The notes beneath the pieces were generated by a model. The model worked only from the letters and a program-made list of their open reading frames with translations. It made no database searches and was not told where the DNA came from. Positions 6,480-13,252 of a stretch of DNA of 15,638 nucleotides are shown here, in pieces. Numbering within the stretch: the first letter of the stretch is position 1; each line of letters opens with the position of its first letter. A program made the position numbers and the translations under genes. Source of the DNA: JBFMFE01 sp040752295 (GTDB taxonomy: Bacteria; UBP15; UBA6099; JBFMBQ01); assembly GCA_040752295.1 (NCBI GenBank), contig JBFMFE010000069.1, positions 1-15,638 on the forward strand, written 5' to 3'.

Positions 6480-7253
6480 TCACCGGGGTTCCAGCGTGAC
6501 GATCTTCATCTCCTCCGGCAGCCCGGACGCCGTCACCGTGAAGACGCTCCCCGCGATCTCCTCGACGTTTTTCCTGCCGGCGATGAAGTTCTTCAGCGGT
6601 TTTATGGGCAGGTCGCGCGTGTATTTCGTCTGGTAGTGCATCGGGATCACGATCTTCGGTCCCAGCCGGGCGGCGATCTCGTGCGCCCCGGCGGGTTCCA
6701 CGGTGTAGTATCCCCCCACCGGCGCCAGCAGGACGTCCACGGGCTTCAGCCGCTGCGCCTGTTTTTCGGAGAGAACGTGACCTACGTCGCCGGCGTGGAC
6801 GATGACGACACCGTCCATCTCGATTCGGAAGACGGTGTTTTTGCCGCGCTTTTTCCCCTGCTCCTCGTCGTGGTACGTCGGAACGGAAATTATCTTGACG
6901 CCCCTGATTTTCCGGGAGACGTCGTTCCAGTCGCCGCCGTCTTCGGTGAGTCCCCTCAGGACGACCGGGTCACCCTTCGCCGCCGCCGCGTTGTTGTGGT
7001 CGAAGTGCTCGTGCGTGATGAGCAGCACGTCGGGTTCGGCTTTCGGGGGTGGATAGTCCAGACCGGAAAACGGGTCAATAAAAATCGTCGCGCCGGACGA
7101 GAGGCTTTCGATGAGGAAGCACGCGTGACCGAAGTATGTGAAACGCACGCCTTTTCCCCCCTTTGCCGCGGCGCCGTGGGCATGGGCTGCCGCGATGGCG
7201 AACGCGAGCAGGGGCGGAAGGATGATTTTCAGAAACGCGGCGCTGCGTTTCAC
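6480..7253 (-). CDS. Exported metallo-beta-lactamase-fold hydrolase
   Basis: A 257-residue protein related to the UPF0173-type metal-dependent hydrolases. Residues 1-30 form a signal peptide (basic start, hydrophobic core, AHA or AAA cleavage site), so it probably acts in the periplasm. Metal ligands of the fold are all present: H43 in YFGHACFLIE, H81-x-H83-x-D85-H86 in THEHFDH, H128 in PTYHDE, H153 and D156 in VHAGD, and H206 in IPMHYQ. The order and spacing match the cytoplasmic family, and a secreted member is less usual. The start is well supported by AAGGAG seven bases before the ATG. The substrate is unknown: members range from phosphodiester to lactone hydrolases. It lies 109 bases after the phosphofructokinase gene, with a GC hairpin (7288-7312) between them. 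Confidence 0.88.
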   Translation of the reverse strand: MKRSAAFLKIILPPLLAFAIAAAHAHGAAAKGGKGVRFTYFGHACFLIESLSSGATIFIDPFSGLDYPPPKAEPDVLLITHEHFDHNNAAAAKGDPVVLRGLTEDGGDWNDVSRKIRGVKIISVPTYHDEEQGKKRGKNTVFRIEMDGVVIVHAGDVGHVLSEKQAQRLKPVDVLLAPVGGYYTVEPAGAHEIAARLGPKIVIPMHYQTKYTRDLPIKPLKNFIAGRKNVEEIAGSVFTVTASGLPEEMKIVTLEPR

Positions 7254-7287
7254 CGTTTTTCTCCTTTGCGAGAGAGTCCCCGCGCCG

Positions 7288-7312
7288 CGCGGGACGCGGT
7301 TCCTGTCCCGCG
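7288..7312 (-). other. GC-rich inverted repeat after the phosphofructokinase gene
   Basis: CGCGGGAC (7288-7295) and GTCCCGCG (7305-7312) form a perfect 8-pair stem with a 9-base loop, about 50 bases after the phosphofructokinase stop. It has no T-run, so it could be a processing or pausing hairpin or chance in GC-rich DNA. Confidence 0.35.
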
Positions 7313-7362
7313 GTGCGCCGGCCCGCGTCTTTCCGGACGCCGCGCCCTGCGGGGAGCGCGCG

Positions 7363-8502
7363 TCAGTACATCTTCATGCCGAGCACCCTCCGCCGCGCGA
7401 TGTAGCGCTCCTCGTCGTATTCCACGGCGGCGTTGACGAGGTTGAGCTTCGTTCTTCCGTGCTCGTCCTTCTGTATCGCTTCCTGTATGGGAACCGAGGT
7501 TATCCTGTTGTCGCGGAGGCTCACCATTCTGCCGTAGTCGCGGCGCATGACGAGTTCGGCGGCGGCGAGACCGAAGGCGCGTCCCATCCGCACGTCGTAG
7601 GCAGACGGCGCGCCGCCGCGCTGGAGGTGGCTCAGTATGACCGATCTGACCTCGGAAATCTTCGCTTCCTTGATTTTTTTCCTCAGGTGTTCGCCGATGC
7701 CCCCGAGGCGCACGTGCCCGAACTCGTCCACTTCACCGCTCTGCGTCACCTCGCGCCTCTTTCCGGGTTTCGCGCCCTCGGCGACGACGACGATGTCGTA
7801 TCTCGCGCCCATCTTCTTGCGCTTCTTGAGTATGCCGACGACCCTTTCCTCGTCGAAATCCACCTCGGGGATGAGTATCATGCAGGCGCCGCCCGCGATG
7901 CCGCCCTGCATCGCGAGGTGTCCGGCGTGCCGCCCCATCGTCTCGACCACGAATATCCGCTCGTGCGAACCCGCCGTCGTTCTCAACCGTCCGATTTCCT
8001 CGGCGATCACCTCCACCGCCGTGGAAAAACCGAGGCTGTAGTCGGTCCCGCACAGGTCCTTGTCTATTGTCTTGGGCACGCCCACGACGTTGACGCCGTG
8101 TTCGCGCAGTCCCTCCGCGACGCCGAGTGTATCCTCGCCGCCGATGGCGATGACGGCTTCGAACTTCAGCGCCCCGTAGTTCCTCACGCACCTGTTGAGC
8201 GTCTTCCGGTCGCGGAACGGGTTCGTGCGCGACGAACCGAGGTTCGTTCCCCCGAGCCGGTCCCACGTCCTGACCGTTACCTCGTCGAGCGGTAACAGGT
8301 TCGGGTCGGCGGTCCCCTTTTTCGGGTCGAGGTTTACGAGTCCCGCCCAGCCTCGCCTGATGCCGATAACTTCGATGCTCCTCTTGTGTTCACGGCTCAT
8401 CTCCGGGTCGAGCAGTCCCTTTGCAGCCCATTTGATCGCGGGATTCAGCCCGGCGCAGTCTCCCCCGCCCGTGAGTATCCCGACTCTTTCTCTCGCTGTC
8501 AT
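7363..8502 (-). CDS. pfkA: 6-phosphofructokinase, probably pyrophosphate-dependent
   Basis: Phosphorylates fructose 6-phosphate to the 1,6-bisphosphate. The 379-residue PFKA-family protein begins MTARERVGILTGGGDCAGLN. This start (8502) is chosen over an upstream one at 8559 because GAGGGGGG lies six bases before it. Donor-site residues point to pyrophosphate rather than ATP: GGEDT (121-125) has Asp where ATP enzymes have Gly (E. coli Gly104), and PKTID (143-147) has Lys where E. coli has Gly124. D147 is the expected catalytic base and MGR (189-191) the sugar-phosphate site. A pyrophosphate enzyme would be reversible and largely free of allosteric control. It lies about 300 bases after the double cyclic-nucleotide-binding gene, so it probably has its own promoter. 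Confidence 0.93.
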   Translation of the reverse strand: MTARERVGILTGGGDCAGLNPAIKWAAKGLLDPEMSREHKRSIEVIGIRRGWAGLVNLDPKKGTADPNLLPLDEVTVRTWDRLGGTNLGSSRTNPFRDRKTLNRCVRNYGALKFEAVIAIGGEDTLGVAEGLREHGVNVVGVPKTIDKDLCGTDYSLGFSTAVEVIAEEIGRLRTTAGSHERIFVVETMGRHAGHLAMQGGIAGGACMILIPEVDFDEERVVGILKKRKKMGARYDIVVVAEGAKPGKRREVTQSGEVDEFGHVRLGGIGEHLRKKIKEAKISEVRSVILSHLQRGGAPSAYDVRMGRAFGLAAAELVMRRDYGRMVSLRDNRITSVPIQEAIQKDEHGRTKLNLVNAAVEYDEERYIARRRVLGMKMY

Positions 8503-8606
8503 CTCTACCCCCCTCAAAATCTGTACCCGTGTTCCCGCCCCCGCCCGGCGCTCCGCCACGTGTTTATCGTTCAGGCGGATTTACATTACAGCGCAATTTT
8601 CGTTTT

Positions 8607-8713
8607 GACAGGCTGGAAGCCTGTCCCGCTATCTGGAAGCCTGTCCCGCTATCTGGAAGCCTGCCCCGCTATTTCAAAAAGATCATTTTTCAGTGGGACA
8701 GGCATCCTGCCTG
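8607..8713. repeat. 20-base tandem repeats and paired hairpins
   Basis: Three tandem copies of CTGGAAGCCTGTCCCGCTAT lie at 8613-8632, 8633-8652 and 8653-8672 (the third has one change). The first is part of a perfect hairpin, GACAGGCT-GGA-AGCCTGTC (8607-8625). A related hairpin, CAGGCA-TCC-TGCCTG (8699-8713), follows after an AT-rich stretch. This 'GGGACAGGC...GCCTG' style of intergenic repeat is seen in many environmental genomes. The rest of the 300-base gap 8503-8802 shows no gene; no convincing promoter for the phosphofructokinase was found. Confidence 0.85.
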
Positions 8714-8802
8714 CCGGAAAAAAACCTCCATTTTCGCAAAACTTGCAGTGTTAAACGCGGATCGTCCCGGAAACGCGAGCGCCGCGGATCGAGCGTCCCG
8801 CT

Positions 8803-11800
8803 TCAAGGCTCCCCTTCTTTCTTGACCTTTATTTTGGCGATCCTCGTCTGGAACCAGGGTCTGACTTCCTTGTCGAGAATCTTCCAGTTCTTCGATTCCT
8901 TCGTCGCCCATATCACGTAGTCCTTCATAAGCTGCTTCTTGAGGTTCGTCACGGACAGTTTCTTGTAGACTTTGAGCTGCCCGTAGCTTTCCCGCATGGA
9001 ATGGTCTTCGTCCATGTCCCAGTGGAATTCCACGAAGGCGTTGGCGACGGATTCCTCGAGTGTTTTCGGCGATATGAGCGGGACCAGCAGAAGGTGCTTT
9101 TCCCAGTCGTACACCGAGTCGCCGCTGCCCGGAAGAAGGAGCGCCTTCGGAATCCCGTCCTTCTTGATCCTCGGCAGCGCGGGATCGAATATGAGCGGGT
9201 CAACGTTTTCCGACAGGAACAGCGAAATCACCTCCGCGGCGCGCTTCTTGGTCGCGATGTCCCTCGTCCCGGCGAGTACTGCCTGCGGGTCAATCTTCGC
9301 TTTCCTCGACATGAGCATCACGTATTTTTTGAGACGCGTGATCTCGTTTTTGAAGGTGGTCTCCTTCGTCTTGATCGTGATCGCCTTCATGTCCCTTTCG
9401 TGGGACTGCGCATCCGCGTCGCGCTGCTGGAGTTCCTCGGCGATCATCAGCTCCTGCATGGCGGCGTTCGCTATCTCATCCCCGTCGTTGCGGAGCTGTG
9501 CGACCTTGTCCTCGGAAATCTTCCCCTTGAGTGTCGTGAGAAAACTCGAAAGCTGGTTGTTTATCTGGTTCTTCTGCGTTTTGAGCGCGACTATCTGCTG
9601 GCGCTCCTGAACGGACAACTGCCTCCCGGCTTTCATCTTGCGCTCTAAAATGGTCATCGCCTTCGTGACGGCGTCCATCTTCTGCACGAATGCGACGGCG
9701 CCCGAGCCGCCGGGAAACTGCGAGATCGTTTCGACGCGCTTTTTCATCAGGTACTCCATACGGTCGCGCACCGCCTTCAACTGCGACTCGGTCTCCGCCT
9801 TCTTCGCCTTCAGCGCCTGGAGCTTGTTGAACCCGAACGCCTCGATGTAAATGTCCTGAAGCAGGTCCGTCAGGTAGATAAAGCCCACGGGCATCGTCTC
9901 GGGGTCGGGCGCGTAGCCCCTGTCTTCCTCGATCTGCTGCGGGACGTTGGAGTTCGCGGGCAGAAAGTTGGGATCGATCAGCCCGAAGTTGATGAGTCTC
10001 AGGTCGGCGTCGTCGAACGGGAGGGACTGGTCCTTGACCTTCGGCAGCTTCTTGATGACGGCGTTGATCACCATGTCCCAGTAGAGGTTGTTCAGCTTGG
10101 AGAGTAGTTCGCGGTCGCTCGGGTCCTTCTTGAACTTGTCTATGAACTCGACGATGGTCGCCTCGTCCACGAGCTGTTCCTCCTCGCGGGCGATGTGGTC
10201 GGGTATGTAAACCAGGCACTCCGCCCCCGGTCCGCGGAAACAGACCGCAAGCTCCTGGTCAACCACGCCGGTGACGAACCTGAGCGTCCTGACTGCGTCT
10301 TCCAGTTTCCGCTCGCCGTAGCCCAGCGAGTTCATGTCGAACGTCACGAACTGCCTCGGAAAATGCTCTCCTGAGTTGTGTATCCTCCCGTAGATGAACT
10401 CCTTCCATTTCTCCTGCTTTATCTTCGCCTTCTGGAGCATCTCGGCGTGGGGCATTTCGACGGGGCACGCGCGGAAGAGGTCCTTCTGGGGGCTGAAGAC
10501 GAAATTGACGTGCTCGGCGTCCAGGTCGTCGAGTTCGTCGAGCTTGGCGACGACCTGCATCTCGTCGGTGGACGCCAGTGGCGCGCGCGCGCGCGATTCG
10601 TCTATCTTCCGCGGCTTGTAACCGATAGCCTGGCATATTTCGTCGTAGGTCCTCTGCACTTCCTCGAAATCGGATTTGAGTTCGGCGGCTTTCGCCTCGA
10701 GGGTCGAGACCGCCGATGCCGCCTCGTCGCCCAGCGCCGCGGCTTCGGTCTTCATCCGCGGGATGAACGCCTCGCAGTTCGCGAGGCAGCCGTTGGGCGC
10801 GCCGCCCAGCATGTCCACCAGCGCCGCCATCTGGTGCGCCGTTTCAAGCACAAGCCGGTTGAGACGCGGCAGGCGCTTGGCGAAGCCCCTGAGCATGTGG
10901 AGCATGATGGGTGGCTTTTTCACGAGGAAGTCCTCGGCGGCGGCGGCGGGCACGGGCATGGCGTGTACGTCCGACATCGCCCTTATGCCGGCGCTGCGCT
11001 CCTGACCCCCGAAAAGCGCCCCTTCACCGACGATCGAACCCTTTGTCTGTATGATCTCGATGACCCGCGGTCCGACGAAAACCTCGAGCTTGCCGCCGAG
11101 AAGAAAATACATCGTCTCGTCCACCGATCTCTCGGGACAGACGACCTCGCCGGCGGCGAAAGCCTTCACCCCCGGTTTCGGCGGACCGCTGACCTCGGCG
11201 GCTTGCTCCTCCGCTCCCGCCATGTATATCCTGTTCGCGAAGATCTCATCGTGGTACGCGAACGGAAGGTTCAGCGACGCGTACAACTCAATCGGGAGCG
11301 ATCCGTACCTGTCGGCGAGTTTCCCGATCTGGAACGTGAGCGTGTTCTTCAGTTCGCTCACGAGGGGCGGCTCCTTCCCCTGCTTCGCCGCGGCGTTCTC
11401 GACGCCCGTACAAGCCTCGTAGAACGCGCGGGAGTAGTTGTCGAGCATCCCCTTCACCTTGAACGAAAGCGAATCGCTGCGCGTGAGGCTGCTGCTCGTG
11501 ACGTTGAGCCGCGTCGAGATGGAGCGCGCGAGGTTAAGCCCCAGCTTCGGGTTTCCCGTGATCGTCTGCTCGAACCCCTTGCCGCGTATGTCAATCAGAA
11601 GCACCTGCGACGGCGCGGCGGCGCGCAGTGTGGCGGTCCGCGGCTCCTTCAGTATCGCCCCTATCTCGCCGATGAAACTGTTGGGCTTGTCTATCTCGCC
11701 CACGAGCATGCCCTGGGCTTCCACCTGCTCCCGCGTGACAAGTCCGTCGGCGTCCACGACGAGCGCCTGGAGTTTCCCCGATCTCAAGACGTATATCTCG

Positions 11801-11877
11801 TTGCTTGTCTCTCCCTGCATGCAGAGGTATTCGCCAGGCTCAAGCGCCCTGACGTTCTGGGCAGCCGTTGCGGACAT
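8803..11877 (-). CDS. Large protein with two cyclic-nucleotide-binding domains
   Basis: A 1024-residue cytoplasmic protein; I do not recognise the full architecture. The start is MSATAAQNVR, supported by AAGGGAG six bases upstream; an in-frame ATG at 11934 has none. Domain 1 (about 10-120) is a CRP-type cNMP-binding domain with the phosphate-binding pattern GEIGAILKEPRTATL (R80). Domain 2 (about 235-340) has GEGALFGGQERSAGI (R294). Both keep the Gly-Glu and Arg expected for binding a cyclic nucleotide. A short coiled coil follows (about 365-415), then a region with no motif I know (about 430-680), a long charged coiled coil (about 680-870) and a C-terminal domain ending KIKVKKEGEP. There is no helix-turn-helix, GGDEF, kinase or membrane segment, so it is not a classical CRP regulator. 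A cNMP-responsive scaffold is an inference. It has a 119-base gap to the propeller gene upstream. Confidence 0.85.
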   Translation of the reverse strand: MSATAAQNVRALEPGEYLCMQGETSNEIYVLRSGKLQALVVDADGLVTREQVEAQGMLVGEIDKPNSFIGEIGAILKEPRTATLRAAAPSQVLLIDIRGKGFEQTITGNPKLGLNLARSISTRLNVTSSSLTRSDSLSFKVKGMLDNYSRAFYEACTGVENAAAKQGKEPPLVSELKNTLTFQIGKLADRYGSLPIELYASLNLPFAYHDEIFANRIYMAGAEEQAAEVSGPPKPGVKAFAAGEVVCPERSVDETMYFLLGGKLEVFVGPRVIEIIQTKGSIVGEGALFGGQERSAGIRAMSDVHAMPVPAAAAEDFLVKKPPIMLHMLRGFAKRLPRLNRLVLETAHQMAALVDMLGGAPNGCLANCEAFIPRMKTEAAALGDEAASAVSTLEAKAAELKSDFEEVQRTYDEICQAIGYKPRKIDESRARAPLASTDEMQVVAKLDELDDLDAEHVNFVFSPQKDLFRACPVEMPHAEMLQKAKIKQEKWKEFIYGRIHNSGEHFPRQFVTFDMNSLGYGERKLEDAVRTLRFVTGVVDQELAVCFRGPGAECLVYIPDHIAREEEQLVDEATIVEFIDKFKKDPSDRELLSKLNNLYWDMVINAVIKKLPKVKDQSLPFDDADLRLINFGLIDPNFLPANSNVPQQIEEDRGYAPDPETMPVGFIYLTDLLQDIYIEAFGFNKLQALKAKKAETESQLKAVRDRMEYLMKKRVETISQFPGGSGAVAFVQKMDAVTKAMTILERKMKAGRQLSVQERQQIVALKTQKNQINNQLSSFLTTLKGKISEDKVAQLRNDGDEIANAAMQELMIAEELQQRDADAQSHERDMKAITIKTKETTFKNEITRLKKYVMLMSRKAKIDPQAVLAGTRDIATKKRAAEVISLFLSENVDPLIFDPALPRIKKDGIPKALLLPGSGDSVYDWEKHLLLVPLISPKTLEESVANAFVEFHWDMDEDHSMRESYGQLKVYKKLSVTNLKKQLMKDYVIWATKESKNWKILDKEVRPWFQTRIAKIKVKKEGEP

Positions 11878-11992
11878 TTCGTTCTCCCTTCCCCGCCGAT
11901 GCGAGTTCGTTCGTTTCCCGTCCGCGCCGGGCATCGGCGCCGCGCCCGATTACGCGAACGTGCAAAATCGTCGAACCGCCGTAATCCGTATT

Positions 11993-12021
11993 ATTTTAAT
12001 GTGACGCCGCCGCGGGCGCAA
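11993..12021 (-). promoter_or_regulatory. Possible promoter of the double cNMP-binding gene
   Basis: On the minus strand TTGCGC (12021-12016) and TAAAAT (11998-11993) are 17 bases apart, overlapping the end of the propeller gene. This would give a leader of about 110 bases. The -10 is 5 of 6, the -35 only 3 of 6. Confidence 0.35.
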
Positions 12022-13147
12022 AGACGTAGACCCTCCCGCCCATGGTTCCGGCGTACACCGCCCCGTTCGCGACCGCGCACGTTGCGCGCACGTCGCCTTT
12101 TACCCTGACGCTCCACGCCTGATTTCCCGTCTCCGCGTCGAGGGCGTAAAGCCGTCCGTCGTAGCCCCCGATCAGCACCAACCCGCCCGATATCACCGGC
12201 GAGGCGTCGAAGCCGCCCGCGTTGCGGAATTCCCACAGTACGCCGCCCGTCTCCACGTCGAGCGCGTAAACCGCGCCCCCGTACGTGGCGTGGAAGACCT
12301 TACCCCCCTTCACTGCTGGCGACGCCGCGACCTGTCCCCCGAGGTCCCGCTCCCACAGCAGCTTCCCGGTCCGCGCGTCCAGCGCGTAGGCGCGCCGGTC
12401 CCACGACCCGAAGTGCAGCCGCCCGCCCGCCGCCGCCGGCGCCCCGTGGATGTTGTCCTCAGCCCGGAATTCCCACGCCGGCTCGCCCGTCTCCGCGTCA
12501 AGCGCGTACATCTTTCCGTCGGTCGAACCCATGTAAACCAGCCCGCCGGCAACTGCCGCGGCGGAGTCCACCCAGTCGCCCGTCTCGAATTCCCACTTCT
12601 TTTCCCCGGTAACGGCGTCGAGGGCGTATATCTTCGTGTCGTGCGACCCGACGTACACCGCGCCGCCCGCGACCGACGGCGACGACCTCACGGCGCCGCC
12701 CGTCCTGAACCGCCACATCTCGATCCCGGTCTTCGCGCCGATCGCGTACACGCTGCCGTCGTCCGAGCCGATGAAGACCATCTCCCCCGCGATGCACGGC
12801 GAGGAGACGATCCCCCCGCCCGCCTTGAACCGCCACAGCTCATCGCCGGAGGTCCTGTCCAGCGCGATGACGCTGCCGTCGAGCGTCCCGAAAATCACCG
12901 CCTCCGCGCCCACGACGGGCGAAGACCTTATCCCCCCTTCGCCCTTGAACTTCCACAAAACCCCGAACGGGGGCTTGAGCGCCTCCGCCGCCGTCCCGAC
13001 GCCCGCCGCGCCGCCGCGGAAAAAACGCCATTGCGCCGCCGAACCGGCGAACGCCGCCCTGTCCACCTCCGGCGTCTTCGCGCATCCCGCGAACCACACC
13101 GTGAGCGCGGCAAGCCCGGCTAAAACGAGTTTTTTTAACGGCGGCAT
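11996..13147 (-). CDS. Eight-bladed beta-propeller lipoprotein (PQQ/BamB-like)
   Basis: A 383-residue exported lipoprotein. Residues 1-22 are a lipoprotein signal, with the lipid cysteine C22 in VWFAGC. The rest is eight consecutive repeats of about 40 residues with the pattern [EF]xxGGxxxSSPxVxGGxVYxGSxDGxxYALDAxTGxxxW, typical of PQQ-like propellers and of BamB. The repeats are unusually regular, which suggests a complete closed eight-bladed ring. There are no obvious PQQ dehydrogenase active-site motifs, so a scaffolding role (for example outer-membrane protein assembly, as in BamB) is more likely than an enzyme. There is no ribosome site; a promoter sits so close to the ATG that the transcript may be leaderless. 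The gene is divergent from the GH57-like gene. Confidence 0.9.
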   Translation of the reverse strand: MPPLKKLVLAGLAALTVWFAGCAKTPEVDRAAFAGSAAQWRFFRGGAAGVGTAAEALKPPFGVLWKFKGEGGIRSSPVVGAEAVIFGTLDGSVIALDRTSGDELWRFKAGGGIVSSPCIAGEMVFIGSDDGSVYAIGAKTGIEMWRFRTGGAVRSSPSVAGGAVYVGSHDTKIYALDAVTGEKKWEFETGDWVDSAAAVAGGLVYMGSTDGKMYALDAETGEPAWEFRAEDNIHGAPAAAGGRLHFGSWDRRAYALDARTGKLLWERDLGGQVAASPAVKGGKVFHATYGGAVYALDVETGGVLWEFRNAGGFDASPVISGGLVLIGGYDGRLYALDAETGNQAWSVRVKGDVRATCAVANGAVYAGTMGGRVYVFAPAAASH

Positions 13148-13154
13148 GTGGGAA

Positions 13155-13183
13155 ATTTTAATATATTTGATCGGCGCTGTTAA
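13155..13183 (-). promoter_or_regulatory. Promoter of the propeller gene, probably leaderless
   Basis: On the minus strand TTAACA (13183-13178) and TAAAAT (13160-13155) are each 5 of 6 to consensus, with a 17-base spacer. Only 7 bases separate the -10 from the ATG at 13147, so transcription should start at or next to the A of the ATG. No Shine-Dalgarno sequence is present. Confidence 0.6.
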
Positions 13184-13195
13184 TCCCGGCGCCGA
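13171..13195. promoter_or_regulatory. Inverted repeat in the divergent promoter region
   Basis: TCGGCGC (13171-13177) and GCGCCGA (13189-13195) form a perfect inverted repeat with an 11-base centre. It covers the -35 of the propeller promoter and lies just upstream of the plus-strand -10 box, so it could be an operator serving both genes. There is no T-run on either strand, so it is not a terminator. Confidence 0.45.
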
Positions 13196-13217
13196 AAAAA
13201 TTAAACCCGTTTTTGAT

Positions 13218-13223
13218 TATAAT
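13218..13223 (+). promoter_or_regulatory. -10 box of the GH57-like gene
   Basis: A perfect TATAAT, giving a predicted leader of about 23 bases before the ATG at 13253. No good -35 is seen 16-18 bases upstream (the region is a run of A), so an activator or an A-tract UP-like element may help. Confidence 0.5.
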
Positions 13224-13252
13224 TCCAAAAGAGACGTTTACGGGTGGTGAAC

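Noticed and set aside
8607..8713. Possible CRISPR array
   Set aside because: Units are only 20 bases and directly adjacent, with no spacers and no cas genes.
10576..10592. CG-alternating run in the cNMP-binding gene
   Set aside because: It encodes an ordinary Arg-Ala stretch (SRARAP) in frame; no sign that it is more than codon bias in GC-rich DNA.
10378..12108. 576-codon open frame on the plus strand opposite the cNMP-binding gene
   Set aside because: Its translation is dominated by Arg, Val, Leu and His runs typical of the complement of a GC-rich gene, and it spans the gap and the end of the next gene without any start signal.
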